Part shown: positions 28,421-37,998 of the stretch, in pieces | Numbering within the stretch: position 1 is the stretch's first letter | How the letters are laid out: every line of letters starts with the position of its first letter | NCBI GenBank assembly: GCA_036924835.1 | Contig: JBAGRR010000001.1 | Coordinates: forward strand, 1,860,001 to 1,924,000 | Direction of reading: 5' to 3' | Length of the DNA stretch: 64,000 nucleotides | DNA from: Nitrobacteraceae bacterium AZCC 1564 | GTDB taxonomy: Bacteria; Pseudomonadota; Alphaproteobacteria; Rhizobiales; Xanthobacteraceae | Notes under the pieces: generated by a model | What the model saw: the letters and a program-made list of their open reading frames with translations, nothing else | Databases searched by the model: none | Told to the model about the DNA's origin: nothing | Program-made: the position numbers and the translations under genes

Positions 28421-29656
28421 TTATGCGAACGCCATACGCTGACGCGCCCGCCACAGCAGCATGACCACAATGGTAATATTGAGGGCGTTCCATCCCAGGC
28501 CATTCAGGAAGGCCGCGGCGTAAGATCCGGTCGCATCAAAGATCAGCCCCGACACCCACCCGCCGAACGACATGCCAACCACGGAGGCAAAAATGACGAT
28601 GCCCACACGGGTTGCAGCTTCATGCGCCGGCATCGATTCTCGCACGATGATGGCGTAGCTCGGCACGATGCCGCCCTGGAACAAGCCGAACATCGCAGAG
28701 ATAATATAGAGTGACGTCAAGCTGTCGAAAAATAGATAGAACAGCAGTGCGACACCCTGAGCAATCGAACCGACCAGCAGCGTCCGCAAGCCTCCGATGC
28801 GATCAGCCAGGAAACCCGATCCGATCCGGCTGACAATCCCGAACGCCAGCATCAGCGATAGCATTTCAGCACCACGCGCCACGCCGTAACCGAGATCGCC
28901 GCAGTATGCGACGATATGAACCTGCGGCATCGCCATGGCCACACAACATCCGATAGCGGCAATACCGAGAAGCGCAGTCAACGCATTGGTGCTCATGCGC
29001 AGGTCGATGCGCGGAGCCGCTGCGTTCGCGTGTGAGCGCACCGTTTCCTTTCCGATGATCCAGCGGAGCACGAGCACGATGACTGCCATGATGATCGCAC
29101 ACCCAATTCCGATTGCGATGTGGGTGACGCGCCAGCCTGCTTGAGTGGTGCCACGTTCCACGATCGTCGGCCAGAAGGTGCCGGCGATATAATTTCCGCT
29201 GGCGGCGATGGTCACCGCCAAGCCCCTGTACCGTTCGAACCAGTGAGACGCTTCAGCCATCAGCGGTCCGAATGTAGCGGCTGCGCCGAGCCCGATGGCG
29301 AAGTGCATCAGGTTGAATTGCCACAAGGCGCCAGCATAACCCGCCCCGACGTACCCCAGTCCCAACGCGGCGGTGCCGACCATGATCGCCGGGACGATGC
29401 CGAACCTGTCCGAGAGCTTGCCCATCAGCACGCCGCCGAGGCCGAACCCCATCATGGCGCAGGTGAAGGCCAGCGATGCGGCAGCCCGGGTTGCGCCGAA
29501 CTCGGCCTGGACCGTCGGGAGAACGACGACCACCGACCACATGCCCACACTGCCCAACGATCCGATGACCAGGGCAATCGACAGCCGTACCCACGCTGCG
29601 CGCGAGTCAGGGATAAACGCCACGGGATGAGGTCGGGAATCGAGGGGAACAGCCAC
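28421..29656 (-). CDS. MFS transporter, monocarboxylate/oxalate-formate type
   Basis: A 411-residue membrane protein with twelve hydrophobic segments. The loop GKLSDRFGIVPAIM between segments 2 and 3 is the MFS signature, and the overall layout resembles the OFA and monocarboxylate porter branches. The same strand and small gap suggest co-transcription with bioFDA, although a biotin-related role is not established. It is divergent from flhA, separated by about 290 bp. Confidence 0.85.
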   Translation of the reverse strand: MAVPLDSRPHPVAFIPDSRAAWVRLSIALVIGSLGSVGMWSVVVVLPTVQAEFGATRAAASLAFTCAMMGFGLGGVLMGKLSDRFGIVPAIMVGTAALGLGYVGAGYAGALWQFNLMHFAIGLGAAATFGPLMAEASHWFERYRGLAVTIAASGNYIAGTFWPTIVERGTTQAGWRVTHIAIGIGCAIIMAVIVLVLRWIIGKETVRSHANAAAPRIDLRMSTNALTALLGIAAIGCCVAMAMPQVHIVAYCGDLGYGVARGAEMLSLMLAFGIVSRIGSGFLADRIGGLRTLLVGSIAQGVALLFYLFFDSLTSLYIISAMFGLFQGGIVPSYAIIVRESMPAHEAATRVGIVIFASVVGMSFGGWVSGLIFDATGSYAAAFLNGLGWNALNITIVVMLLWRARQRMAFA

Positions 29657-29764
29657 GGATACAACTTCGTCGGCCCTGGTTCCCGGGTCAAGGCATTCTC
29701 CGGATGGCGGTCATGCGAGAAAGCTGTTCTCGCTGAAGCCGATTACGGCCGCCTCTCATCCTTA

Positions 29765-29779
29765 TTAACCATTTGCTAA
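29765..29779 (+). promoter_or_regulatory. Putative CtrA-binding site upstream of flhA
   Basis: The bases TTAACCATTTGCTAA match the CtrA consensus TTAA-N7-TTAA with one change, 169 bp before the flhA start. CtrA drives early flagellar genes in many alphaproteobacteria, and ctrA itself lies 5 kb away. Confidence 0.5.
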
Positions 29780-29947
29780 CCATAAGCTGGGCAAATTTTG
29801 CCGGGTGAAGTCGAGTGTCGTCGGTTGTCAAAACGGGAGCTGCCCGTGGATGCCAGTGCGGTGCCTCACTTTCGAAACGGTGGTCCCTTGGCCGCCGCTC
29901 AAGCCTTTGGGGCTCACGAACGACATGCACGAGGGGACTCAGCGACG

Positions 29948-32098
29948 ATGGTTGATCTGACGGCTGGCCAAGGCACGACTACAAGCTCTGGATTTCCCAA
30001 ATTTTCTGACCTCGGCACCATGCTCAAGCGCGGCGATCTCGCGCTGGCATTTGGCGTTCTCACCATCCTGGTGGTGCTCATCCTGCCGCTGCCGCCGGTC
30101 GTGCTGGATCTTTTTCTGGCCATCTCGATTACGCTCTCGATCCTGATCCTGATGACGGCCCTCTTTATTCAAGCGCCACTGGAATTTTCCGCGTTTCCGA
30201 CGGTCCTGCTCATTTCCACCATGTTGCGGCTGTCTCTCAACATGGCCTCCACGCGTCTGATCCTGTCGCATGGTCATGAAGGAACCGCCGCCGCCGGCCA
30301 CGTCATCGAGGCATTCGGCAACTTCGTGATGGGCGGCAATTTCGTGATCGGTATCATCGTCTTCACGATCCTTGTCATCGTGAACTTCGTGGTCATCACC
30401 AAGGGTTCGGGCCGTATCGCCGAAGTGGCGGCGCGCTTCCACCTCGACTCCATGCCTGGCAAGCAGATGGCGATCGATGCCGACCTGTCCGCCGGCTTGA
30501 TCGACGAGAAAGTCGCAAAGCAGCGCCGCAAAGAACTGGAGGATGAGAGCGGTTTCTTCGGTGCCATGGACGGCGCGTCCAAATTCGTCCGTGGCGACGC
30601 GATCGCCGGCCTGCTCGTGGTGTTCATCAACGTGATTGGTGGCATCATTATCGGCGTTGCCCAGCAAGGCATGGGCTTCGCGGATGCTGCCCGCACTTAC
30701 ACCCTGCTGACGGTGGGCGACGGTCTGGTGACGCAGGTGCCGGCACTGATCGTTTCGACCGCTGCCGGCCTTCTGGTCTCGAAGGCTGGTGTCAGCGGCG
30801 CCGCTGACAAGGCTATGATGAACCAGCTGTCGGGATATCCTCAAGCGCTGGGGATGGCCTCCGGCGTGATGCTGGTGCTGTCCCTCTTGCCCGGCATTCC
30901 GATGTTGCCGTTCCTTGCTCTCGGCGGTGGCGCCGGCTATCTGGCGTGGACCGCGCAGAAGCGCAAGGGCACCGCCAAGGCCGAGGAAGCCCGCCTCGCA
31001 AGCGAGCCTGCCGCAGCTGCCGGAGGCGCTGGTGCGGGCGCAGCCGCAGCGGCAACCGCCGAAGAGCCGATCTCAAGCGCGCTCAAGATCGACGATCTGA
31101 AAATCGAGCTGGGCTATGCGTTGCTGCCGCTGGTCAACGGACCCGACGGCACTGATCGGCTCACTGAACAGATCAAGGCGCTGCGCCGGTCGCTCGCTAT
31201 TGAAATGGGCTTTGTGATGCCGGCCGTGCGAATTCTCGACAACGTCCAGCTCGAAGCAAACACCTACGTCATCAAGATCAAGGAAGTTGACGCCGGCACC
31301 GGACGCATCTGGGCCAACCAGTTCATGGTCATGGACCCGGCCGGCAATCAAGTCAGCGTACCAGGGACACACACAACAGAGCCGACCTTCGGTCTGCCAG
31401 CAACATGGGTCGAAGCTTCGCTCAAGGAAGAAGCCTCACTCAAAGGCTACACGGTTGTTGACTCCGCCACGGTGCTATCCACGCATCTCACCGAGCTGCT
31501 CAAGAACAACATGTCGGACCTTCTGTCCTACGGCGAAGTTCAAAAGCTGCTCAAGGAACTGCCGAAGGAGCAAGGCGAACTGGTCAAGGATATCGTTCCA
31601 ACCCAGATCAACGTGTCGAGCATCCAGCGCGTGCTCCAGCTTCTCTTGGCCGAGCGCATTTCCATCCGCGATCTCTCGACCATTCTCGAAGGCATCGCCG
31701 ATGCATTGGCATTCTCGCGCAATCCCGCGACTATCGTCGAGCATGTCCGCGCAAGGTTGGCACGGCAAATCTGCGCGCAGAACACTTCGATCAATGGCTA
31801 TCTGCCGCTCCTCGCTCTCAGTGCGAAGTGGGAACAAGCTTTCGCGGAATCGTTGGTCGGCACGGGCGACGATCGCAGCCTCGCTATGCAGCCATCCAAG
31901 CTCTCGGAATTTATGACTGCCGTGCGCGACAAATTCGAACAGGCCGCACGCGAAGGCGAAGCCCCGGTGCTCGTGACGTCAGCCGCGATCCGGCCCTTCG
32001 TGCGGTCGCTGGTGGAACGGTTCCGGGCGCAGACGACGGTGTTGTCACAGGCGGAAATTCACCCCCGCGCGCGCCTTAAGACAGTCGGCAGCATCTAA
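29948..32098 (+). CDS. flhA: Flagellar biosynthesis protein FlhA
   Basis: A 716-residue component of the flagellar type III export gate. Eight hydrophobic segments fill the first half (about 25-330). They surround the conserved cytoplasmic FHIPEP-type region with GSGRIAEVAARFHLDSMPGKQMAIDADL (about 155). A large C-terminal cytoplasmic domain then receives chaperone-substrate complexes and ends RARLKTVGSI. A start at 29798 is open, but the ATG at 29948 matches the family, with GAGGGG upstream. It stands alone, 2.5 kb from fliJ-fliI, and is followed by a strong terminator. A CtrA-like box precedes it. Confidence 0.96.
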   Translation: MVDLTAGQGTTTSSGFPKFSDLGTMLKRGDLALAFGVLTILVVLILPLPPVVLDLFLAISITLSILILMTALFIQAPLEFSAFPTVLLISTMLRLSLNMASTRLILSHGHEGTAAAGHVIEAFGNFVMGGNFVIGIIVFTILVIVNFVVITKGSGRIAEVAARFHLDSMPGKQMAIDADLSAGLIDEKVAKQRRKELEDESGFFGAMDGASKFVRGDAIAGLLVVFINVIGGIIIGVAQQGMGFADAARTYTLLTVGDGLVTQVPALIVSTAAGLLVSKAGVSGAADKAMMNQLSGYPQALGMASGVMLVLSLLPGIPMLPFLALGGGAGYLAWTAQKRKGTAKAEEARLASEPAAAAGGAGAGAAAAATAEEPISSALKIDDLKIELGYALLPLVNGPDGTDRLTEQIKALRRSLAIEMGFVMPAVRILDNVQLEANTYVIKIKEVDAGTGRIWANQFMVMDPAGNQVSVPGTHTTEPTFGLPATWVEASLKEEASLKGYTVVDSATVLSTHLTELLKNNMSDLLSYGEVQKLLKELPKEQGELVKDIVPTQINVSSIQRVLQLLLAERISIRDLSTILEGIADALAFSRNPATIVEHVRARLARQICAQNTSINGYLPLLALSAKWEQAFAESLVGTGDDRSLAMQPSKLSEFMTAVRDKFEQAAREGEAPVLVTSAAIRPFVRSLVERFRAQTTVLSQAEIHPRARLKTVGSI

Positions 32099-32173
32099 AA
32101 AGACCGCAAAAACACCCTTCAAGCCTGCGACATATTCGTCACAGACAAGCATTTCATTGATTTCCACAAATAA

Positions 32174-32210
32174 AATTGCGCCTCGACCGGACTTCGGGCG
32201 AGGCGCAATT
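32174..32210 (+). terminator. Terminator-like hairpin after flhA
   Basis: Arms AATTGCGCCTCG (32174-32185) and CGAGGCGCAATT (32199-32210) pair perfectly over 12 bp around a 13-base loop, followed by an AT-rich stretch. It lies 76 bp past the flhA stop. Confidence 0.8.
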
Positions 32211-32402
32211 ATTTGAATTTATTGAATAAATTTCCATTGGTTTAAAAACCTCTCACCCGTTCAAGAGATTTCACTCGTTTGTGAAGCCGGCTTGGAAACA
32301 AATCCCTGCCACTTACGTTTTCATGCACGAGAACGACGTTGAACCTGAGGGCAGGCGAACGGGACCAAAGTTCGGACTGCATAAGGCAGCGGGAGGTTTT
32401 TG

Positions 32403-32609
32403 ATGAACCATTCGTTTTATAGCGCGGATCGGATGACGCATCTGAAGATTGTCGTCATCGCTCTGGTCGCTGCAATTGGCGTGGCGGGCTTGGGTATCTC
32501 CGCCCGCGTATCATCGGACGATGGTTTGACACAAACTGCCCGTGGCCCGGCAATCAAGGCAACCAAGGCTGTCGTCATAACGAGTTCAGATCAACAGGTG
32601 ATCCGCTAA
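32403..32609 (+). CDS. Small single-span membrane or exported protein, function unknown
   Basis: A 68-residue protein with a strong GGGAGG ribosome site six bases before the ATG. Residues 14-36 (LKIVVIALVAAIGVAGLGI region) form a hydrophobic segment after a basic stretch. The tail is polar, rich in Thr, Val and Ser. It is flanked by the flhA terminator and its own terminator, so it is a free-standing transcript. I do not recognise a family. Confidence 0.65.
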   Translation: MNHSFYSADRMTHLKIVVIALVAAIGVAGLGISARVSSDDGLTQTARGPAIKATKAVVITSSDQQVIR

Positions 32610-32694
32610 CGAGTTTTACCAATTCATAAGGCTCTCTTCCCCGCCCCCCGAAGTCGCCTTATGGATGCTCAGAAGACCCCAAGTCTGAGACCAG

Positions 32695-32723
32695 AAAACG
32701 CCCGCTCCCCACGGGCGTTTTTT
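32695..32723 (+). terminator. Rho-independent terminator after small gene
   Basis: AAAACGCCCG and CGGGCGTTTT pair around a 7-base loop, and six T residues follow directly. The flanking A-run also gives a T-run on the other strand, so it can serve the convergent anti-sigma gene too. Confidence 0.88.
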
Positions 32724-32745
32724 GTTGCGCTATGAAACCGTGATT

Positions 32746-33789
32746 TTAGCGCGGTGGTAAAGACGGGACCGTCTCAATCAGCTTGCCGGTGTAAATAATC
32801 TGCCCCGTGGGAATACCCGTTGGCGAACCACCTTCCGGCTCGAGCGTGACAGCATAGGTCGCCTTGCTGATCATGTCTGGGTCATAAGACGCGGTCGACG
32901 CGCGGATGGTGAAATCGGCTCCACCAATCACACCAAGAGACCATGGTCGCTGCAACCTGTCAGAGACGAGCCAAAGTTCGTAACTCTTGCCCGGCTGTGG
33001 TGTCGCGCCCACTTTGCGCACCGTAAAAGTCTTCGCCTTCGTATCGACAGTCAGAATGAATGCGGGCGTCGATACGTCCTGCTGCAACAGCGCAACGAAC
33101 TGCGCAGCCTGCGGAGCGGGCGGGGCCGGAACCTCCACGATCTGCACCTTCGGCTTCACACGAAGCCTCTCCGGGAGCAGGTCAGGCCGATAGGCTTGCA
33201 GTGCGACCACGCCTGCGAGGGTCGCCGCTACTGCGCTCATCATCATGCCGAACGCAAAACCGCCACGCCTGCGATCAGCCAACTCAACGACATTGCTTGT
33301 CTGCTCGGGCACATGCCGGGCTGCCGCAGGCTCGGGCACGATGTCGGGAGACGTGCCAGCCGTCATCGCCTCCAGCTCTTTCACGGAAGCGTTTGTTTCA
33401 TCGGAGACTGCTGCGCCAGCCGACTCATCGGGACGCTCAGCGGAGACAGCAGCTTCGCGCGATTGCTCAGCACCAGGTTCAGGCGCGACCACAGCAGGCG
33501 TTTCAGGAATCGCCTGCGGTGCCGGAGATTGCTCTTGCTCCGGAGGCATCGGGGTTGATTGATTGATCGCTGCAACAACAGACTTGATGTTGCCCCAGAG
33601 ATGCTGCGGCGGCTCGACCGCGGCGACCATCTGGTGCAACGGCGCCAGCTTGCGATCCCACGCATCAACAACTTCCATGAAACCATGATCGACGATCATC
33701 ATGGTCTCAACAAGCGCTCGCTCGTCCGCATCGAGAGTACCAAGAGCGTATTCTGCGGCGAGCGCGATATGGTCTTCGCTATAGTTCAT
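32746..33789 (-). CDS. Anti-sigma factor (RskA type) with one membrane span
   Basis: A 347-residue protein. The N-terminal 60 residues hold the sigma-binding motif with AAEYALGTLDADERA, as in RskA/ChrR-type inhibitors of SigK. A Pro/Glu/Ala-rich linker follows (about 80-170), then a single hydrophobic segment (about 187-208, FGMMMSAVAATLAGVVAL), then a RskA extracytoplasmic domain with SYELWLVSDRL and TYAVTLEPEGGSPTG. It starts 12 bp after the sigma gene on the same strand. It should hold that sigma factor at the membrane until proteolysis. The linker is unusually long. Confidence 0.9.
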   Translation of the reverse strand: MNYSEDHIALAAEYALGTLDADERALVETMMIVDHGFMEVVDAWDRKLAPLHQMVAAVEPPQHLWGNIKSVVAAINQSTPMPPEQEQSPAPQAIPETPAVVAPEPGAEQSREAAVSAERPDESAGAAVSDETNASVKELEAMTAGTSPDIVPEPAAARHVPEQTSNVVELADRRRGGFAFGMMMSAVAATLAGVVALQAYRPDLLPERLRVKPKVQIVEVPAPPAPQAAQFVALLQQDVSTPAFILTVDTKAKTFTVRKVGATPQPGKSYELWLVSDRLQRPWSLGVIGGADFTIRASTASYDPDMISKATYAVTLEPEGGSPTGIPTGQIIYTGKLIETVPSLPPR

Positions 33790-33801
33790 GTTTGACCATC
33801 A

Positions 33802-34350
33802 TCACGCCAAACCGAGGCATTCGCGAATCTCCACCATGCTGCGACGCAGCCAAGTCTTGATGGTATTTAGAGGAGTGTCGAATTTGCGCGAAAGCTGTTC
33901 GCGGCTCCAGCCGTTGTAATAAGCGAGCAGCACCAGCCTCTGACGTTGCGGCTCGAGCTGGCCGATACAGTCAAGGATGCGCTGCAGTTCTTCGGTCATG
34001 TCCTTCCGCACAAGCGGATCAGGCATATCGGAGGCCACATCCATCGCAGCGGGCTCTTCTTCAATCGAAATCTCGCTCCGCTTGCGAACGACATCGATCG
34101 CCCGGTTGCGTGCTATTGAAGCCATCCAGGTGATTGGAGATGACAAGCCGGGGTTGAACTGTCCGGCGCTGTTCCAGATCTTGACGTAGGCGTCCTGGAT
34201 AACCTCTTCCGCAAGGTCCTGACGTTTCAAGATACGAAGAACGACCCCAAAAAGTTTCGCTGATGTTGCTTCGTACAGGCGCTCAAAGGCCGCCTCATCA
34301 CGTCGTGCTACAGACGCGAGCAGTGAGGAAAGCTCAGCCGGCGTTTGCAT
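33802..34350 (-). CDS. ECF-type RNA polymerase sigma factor (SigK-like)
   Basis: A 182-residue sigma-70 family member with only regions 2 and 4. Region 2 includes LAEEVIQDAYVKIWNSA and WMASIARNRAIDVVRK. Region 4 includes LEPQRQRLVLLAYYNGWSREQLSRKFDTPLNTIKTWLRRSM. No extra region is present. It is co-transcribed with the anti-sigma gene, the usual order for this group. Such pairs often respond to redox or membrane stress. Target genes cannot be deduced here. Confidence 0.92.
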   Translation of the reverse strand: MQTPAELSSLLASVARRDEAAFERLYEATSAKLFGVVLRILKRQDLAEEVIQDAYVKIWNSAGQFNPGLSSPITWMASIARNRAIDVVRKRSEISIEEEPAAMDVASDMPDPLVRKDMTEELQRILDCIGQLEPQRQRLVLLAYYNGWSREQLSRKFDTPLNTIKTWLRRSMVEIRECLGLA

Positions 34351-34464
34351 TCAATGTCCTCAACCCAGTCGATCAGTTGCTGCTTACAGGATCGGGTACC
34401 AGATTCCTGCCCTTCGTATCACATCTGGCCGGCGTGGACCGAAAACCCCAAAGATATCCGCAAA

Positions 34465-34495
34465 AAAGAAGACCCGAGCCGTTACGGCTCGGGTC
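34465..34495 (-). terminator. Terminator of the fliI-fliJ transcript
   Basis: GACCCGAGCC and GGCTCGGGTC pair perfectly around a 5-base loop (34471-34495). On the minus strand the stem is followed by TTCTTTTTT, so it ends transcription coming from fliJ. Confidence 0.85.
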
Positions 34496-34590
34496 CGATA
34501 TTCGTGATGGAGGCTTAAAGCGGGCCCTGCGCGCCCTGAAGCGCGTCAATAGCGCGGGGTCAGCCGGCGGAATACCGCTGGCAAAACGGC

Positions 34591-35010
34591 TTAAGCCATC
34601 GCTCCGATTCGGGCGCGCATCAATCCGATGCTGTCGAGGTCAGCCTGTTCGCGAGCGCTTTCCTCGGCGCGCACGCGCGCCTGATCCCGCTCATCGAGCA
34701 GTTCGACCTTCTTCAGCTCCTCGAAGGCTTCGCCGAGAACGGCCTTGGCGTCTTCGAGCTGGACCCGCAGTTCGTCTGCTGACCGAACCAAATTCTCACG
34801 GCGCTGGATGGCGGCCTTGGCATATGTCGGATAGGCAAAATGCGCCGGGTCGTTGATACCGGCGCGTTCCTGTTCGTGCTGGATTTCGCGTTCGAGATCG
34901 GCCGACATCCGCTCGAAGTCCGCGATCATACCCTCGATCTGCGCGACCCTCCGGCGCTTTTCGTCGACCTGAAATTTCTTCAGGCGGATCAGCGTTTCAC
35001 GTGACTTCAT
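34591..35010 (-). CDS. fliJ: Flagellar export protein FliJ
   Basis: A 139-residue, highly charged coiled-coil protein beginning MKSRETLIRLKKFQVDEKRRR, typical of alphaproteobacterial FliJ. FliJ joins the FliI ATPase ring to the FlhA gate in the flagellar export apparatus. The start at 35010 has GGGGAG upstream; the 35052 reading was rejected. It lies 105 bp after fliI on the same strand. The protein is predicted to be helical throughout. Confidence 0.9.
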   Translation of the reverse strand: MKSRETLIRLKKFQVDEKRRRVAQIEGMIADFERMSADLEREIQHEQERAGINDPAHFAYPTYAKAAIQRRENLVRSADELRVQLEDAKAVLGEAFEELKKVELLDERDQARVRAEESAREQADLDSIGLMRARIGAMA

Positions 35011-35115
35011 CGACTCATACTCCCCAGAAGTCCCAAGTTGGAAGCGGGACACGACCGGCTCCCCCCAGGGCCCCTCCGGTCAAACACAGGTGACGCGGAT
35101 CATGGCGCGACAAAG

Positions 35116-36441
35116 TTAGCGTTCCGTTTCCAAGGTTTGTAGGATTTGCTCTAATTGCTGATATCCCTCCCTCAAACCGGTCGCTTCACCTTTGGCCTGC
35201 CGTAGAAAATCCTCGAGCGGTTCGTGAAGCTTGATCGCCTCGTCCACTTCGGGGCTTGAGCCGGCCCGATATGCTCCTAGCCGAATCAATTCCTCCATGT
35301 CCGCGTAGGTGGCCATGACCTGCCGCGCCCGCTTGATGACGGGCAGATACTCAGGATCGGCCGACTTCGGCATGGTTCGGGAAACCGATTTCAGGACGTT
35401 GATTGCCGGATAGCGGCCCCGTTCGGCGATGGAACGCTCCATCACGATGTGTCCGTCGAGAATACCTCGAACCGCATCAGCCACCGGCTCGTTATGGTCA
35501 TCGCCATCGACCAACACCGTAAAAATGCCGGTGATGCTGCCCTCCCCGAGTCCGGGCCCGGCCCGCTCGAGGAGCTTGGGGAGTTCAGTGAATACTGTCG
35601 GCGTGTAGCCCTTGGCGGTTGGCGGCTCGCCCGCTGAAAGACCGATTTCACGCTGCGCCATCGCAAAACGTGTCACCGAGTCCATCAGGCACAGCACATC
35701 CTTGTCTTCGTCACGGAAGTATTCGGCGATCGCCAGCGTCAGGTACGCCGCCTGCCGCCGCATCAAGGCCGGCTCGTCCGACGTCGCGACCACCACGACG
35801 GAACGTGCCAGGCCCTCTTCGCCGAGATCATCCTGGAGAAACTCCTGCACCTCACGGCCACGTTCGCCAACCAGCCCGATCACCGAGATATCAGCGTCAA
35901 CGTTGCGGGCGAGCATCGACAGCAGAACGGATTTGCCAACGCCCGAGCCCGCGAAGATACCCATGCGCTGGCCGCGGCAGCACGTGAGGAATGTGTTGAG
36001 CGCCCGCACGCCAAGATCAAGTGGCTGACCAACCCGCTTCCGCGAGTGGGCCGGCGGCGGCGCGTTACGGTAGGGCACCGGAGACGCTCCTTGAGCCAGA
36101 GGTCCCTTCCCGTCGATCGGTTCTCCCATCGCATTAATGACGCGGCCGAGCCATGACGCCGACGGGCGAACCTGATTGGCCGCGTTGGCAATGACGGCGC
36201 GGCATCCCCGCCGCACACCGTCGAGACCCGCGAACGGCATAACCACGGCGTTGTTGCCGCTGAAGCCGATGACTTCACAGGGGATGAAACGGTTATTCCC
36301 CGTCTCAACGACGATGCGCGCGCCGACCGACATCGCATGGATCGGCCCAGCGATTTCCACCATCAACCCACGGACGCCGACGACGCGGCCATAAATATTG
36401 ACGCCATCGATGTCGGAGATCTGCTCGGCGAGAGCCTTCAT
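35116..36441 (-). CDS. fliI: Flagellum-specific ATP synthase FliI
   Basis: A 441-residue ATPase of the flagellar type III export system, homologous to F1 beta. Walker A GSGVGKS lies at about 165-171, Walker B within [14 protein letters not shown], the catalytic Glu in [10 protein letters not shown], and [25 protein letters not shown] is the conserved late region. The length is standard. It forms a hexamer at the base of the flagellum and is stimulated by FliJ. The start faces ctrA across 367 bp that contain CtrA-like boxes. Confidence 0.96.
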   Translation of the reverse strand: MKALAEQISDIDGVNIYGRVVGVRGLMVEIAGPIHAMSVGARIVVETGNNRFIPCEVIGFSGNNAVVMPFAGLDGVRRGCRAVIANAANQVRPSASWLGRVINAMGEPIDGKGPLAQGASPVPYRNAPPPAHSRKRVGQPLDLGVRALNTFLTCCRGQRMGIFAGSGVGKSVLLSMLARNVDADISVIGLVGERGREVQEFLQDDLGEEGLARSVVVVATSDEPALMRRQAAYLTLAIAEYFRDEDKDVLCLMDSVTRFAMAQREIGLSAGEPPTAKGYTPTVFTELPKLLERAGPGLGEGSITGIFTVLVDGDDHNEPVADAVRGILDGHIVMERSIAERGRYPAINVLKSVSRTMPKSADPEYLPVIKRARQVMATYADMEELIRLGAYRAGSSPEVDEAIKLHEPLEDFLRQAKGEATGLREGYQQLEQILQTLETER

Positions 36442-36480
36442 TGCGAAAACCTTAAGTTTCGATGATTCAGAAGCTTGCCC

Positions 36481-36709
36481 TTAACTCTGTGTTTACCCGC
36501 ATCGTTAATCATTGCGTCACTGTCTTTGGTGACTGAGCGCGCTTGCCTTTATAAAAAGGGGTGAGTCGCAGGAGTCGGTTAACCCCGTCTCTTAATGTGG
36601 AACTTGAACGGCAAGGGTACGAAAAGCTGCTTACGCGCAATATCTTAGTGCGATTCGACCAAAATTGCACGAATGAGCTTGCAGAGAGGAATCAGCATTT
36701 GTTAACCAT
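36481..36709. promoter_or_regulatory. fliI-ctrA divergent region with putative CtrA boxes
   Basis: TTAA-N7-TTTA at 36481-36495 is one base from the full CtrA consensus and lies 40 bp upstream of fliI. TTAACCAT at 36702-36709 is a half-site about 100 bp upstream of ctrA. TTAA pairs nine bases apart also occur near 36578. CtrA autoregulation is known in Caulobacter and relatives, so these sites fit, but binding is untested. No gene is seen in this region. Confidence 0.5.
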
Positions 36710-36808
36710 ATGCAGTCAGGATCCGAATCAGTTGTTCAAAGGCGTTTTTCCAGTGCCGCGAGTAGCGGCCGGCCTGACGCCCAAAAGCGGCGACTATAGG
36801 GGACTGGC

Positions 36809-37510
36809 ATGCGCGTATTGCTGATTGAGGATGACAGCGCCACTGCGCAGTCGATCGAGTTGATGCTCAAATCCGAGAGTTTTAACGTCTATACGACGGA
36901 CCTCGGAGAAGAAGGCGTCGATCTCGGTAAGCTTTATGATTACGATATCATTTTGCTCGATCTGAACCTGCCGGACATGTCCGGATATGACGTTCTCAAG
37001 CAACTTCGTGTCTCGAAGATCAAAACACCGATTCTGATCCTCTCCGGCCTCGCCGGCATCGAGGACAAGGTCAAGGGTCTCGGCGTGGGTGCCGACGACT
37101 ACATGACCAAGCCCTTCCACAAGGACGAACTGATCGCCCGCATCCACGCGATCGTCCGTCGTTCCAAGGGGCACGCCCAGTCGGTCATCCAGACCGGCGA
37201 TCTGGTGGTCAATCTCGATACCAAGACCGTCGAGGTCGGTGGCCAGCGCGTTCACCTGACGGGCAAGGAATACCAGATGCTGGAGCTGCTCTCGCTCCGC
37301 AAGGGCACCACCCTCACCAAGGAAATGTTCCTCAATCACCTCTACGGTGGCATGGACGAGCCCGAACTGAAGATCATCGACGTCTTCATCTGCAAGCTGC
37401 GCAAGAAACTGGCGAACGCTTCGGAAGGCCGCAACTTCATCGAGACGGTCTGGGGCCGCGGCTACGTGTTGCGCGAACCGCACGACGACGACGTTCGCAT
37501 TCCAGCCTAA
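36809..37510 (+). CDS. ctrA: Cell-cycle response regulator CtrA
   Basis: A 233-residue OmpR-type response regulator. The receiver domain has the acidic pocket Glu7-Asp8-Asp9, phosphoacceptor Asp51 ([18 protein letters not shown]) and Lys at KPF (about 105). The winged-helix domain has the CtrA-characteristic [20 protein letters not shown] and [12 protein letters not shown]. CtrA controls flagellar, pilus and cell-division genes and, in Caulobacter, the replication origin. It is phosphorylated through CckA and ChpT; chpT lies 6.4 kb downstream. An AGGGGA site precedes the ATG and a strong terminator follows. Confidence 0.97.
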   Translation: MRVLLIEDDSATAQSIELMLKSESFNVYTTDLGEEGVDLGKLYDYDIILLDLNLPDMSGYDVLKQLRVSKIKTPILILSGLAGIEDKVKGLGVGADDYMTKPFHKDELIARIHAIVRRSKGHAQSVIQTGDLVVNLDTKTVEVGGQRVHLTGKEYQMLELLSLRKGTTLTKEMFLNHLYGGMDEPELKIIDVFICKLRKKLANASEGRNFIETVWGRGYVLREPHDDDVRIPA

Positions 37511-37555
37511 TAACGGGTTGTATCAGGGCCTGTATGGCCCTTTCCTCCCGGACTG

Positions 37556-37584
37556 AACCCCGCCGCGAATGGCGGGGTTTTTGT
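37556..37584 (+). terminator. Rho-independent terminator after ctrA
   Basis: AACCCCGCC (37556-37564) and GGCGGGGTT (37571-37579) pair over 9 bp around a 6-base loop, followed by a T-run. It lies 46 bp past the ctrA stop. Confidence 0.9.
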
Positions 37585-37593
37585 TTTGCAGGT

Positions 37594-37605
37594 CCCCCCC
37601 CCCCC
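37594..37605. repeat. Homopolymer of twelve C
   Basis: Twelve consecutive C residues just after the ctrA terminator. Such tracts can change length by slippage and are also a common assembly error. No open frame of a recognised gene crosses it. Confidence 0.9.
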
Positions 37606-37655
37606 GGCTGCCTAGACTAATGCTTGGTGAGTGAATCCCACTACGCTACAGGCCA

Positions 37656-37914
37656 GCGTATTTCGATGACGATCCGGTAGCAGCCGAACTTGGGACGAGC
37701 TATGTCCGCAAAGCCTCTTTAATCGCGGGAGGGCGCGAACGTTGCGATCATCACGTCAGGGGGCGCGCTCAAGGAGCAGGCCGGTCCTTATGGTTCGGAA
37801 GGTTATGTCCGCCAACAGTTGACGCAGCTTAGAAACTTCTCGGGCAACTATCCGGTGCTCGGCAGTTTGGATCGTCGACGGCGCCCCACGCGGACTATCC
37901 ATCCGCGAGGTTGA
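37656..37914 (+). pseudogene. Possible gene relic, family not recognised
   Basis: Two coding-like stretches occur in adjacent frames. One reads AYFDDDPVAAELGTSYVRKA (from 37656). The other reads NVAIITSGGALKEQAGPYG, then SEGYVRQQLTQLRNFSGNY (about 37740-37860), ending at TGA 37912. No ribosome site or start is seen and the frame changes near 37735. I do not recognise the family. This 488-bp gap between ctrA and cheR otherwise holds nothing clear. Confidence 0.3.
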
Positions 37915-37998
37915 AAGCCCAATTACCAGTAACAGTTCGCGTTTCCTTGCCCCACGCGATCGTTTAAGAACATCGCCGCGTAGAGAAAAATCAGCGCC

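Noticed and set aside
29120..29779. 219-codon frame on the plus strand antisense to the MFS gene
   Set aside because: Gly/Asp/His-rich shadow frame lacking a ribosome site.
29798..29947. N-terminal extension of flhA by 50 codons
   Set aside because: The extension is not FlhA-like, and the ATG at 29948 gives the usual start.
29939..30844. Long His/Asp-rich open frame antisense to flhA
   Set aside because: Low-complexity shadow of flhA codon bias; no ribosome site or recognisable domain.
36561..36824. 88-codon frame upstream of ctrA
   Set aside because: Overlaps the ctrA start and promoter boxes; no similarity or ribosome site.
36794..37483. 229-codon frame antisense to ctrA
   Set aside because: Mirror of a strongly conserved gene; no independent coding evidence.
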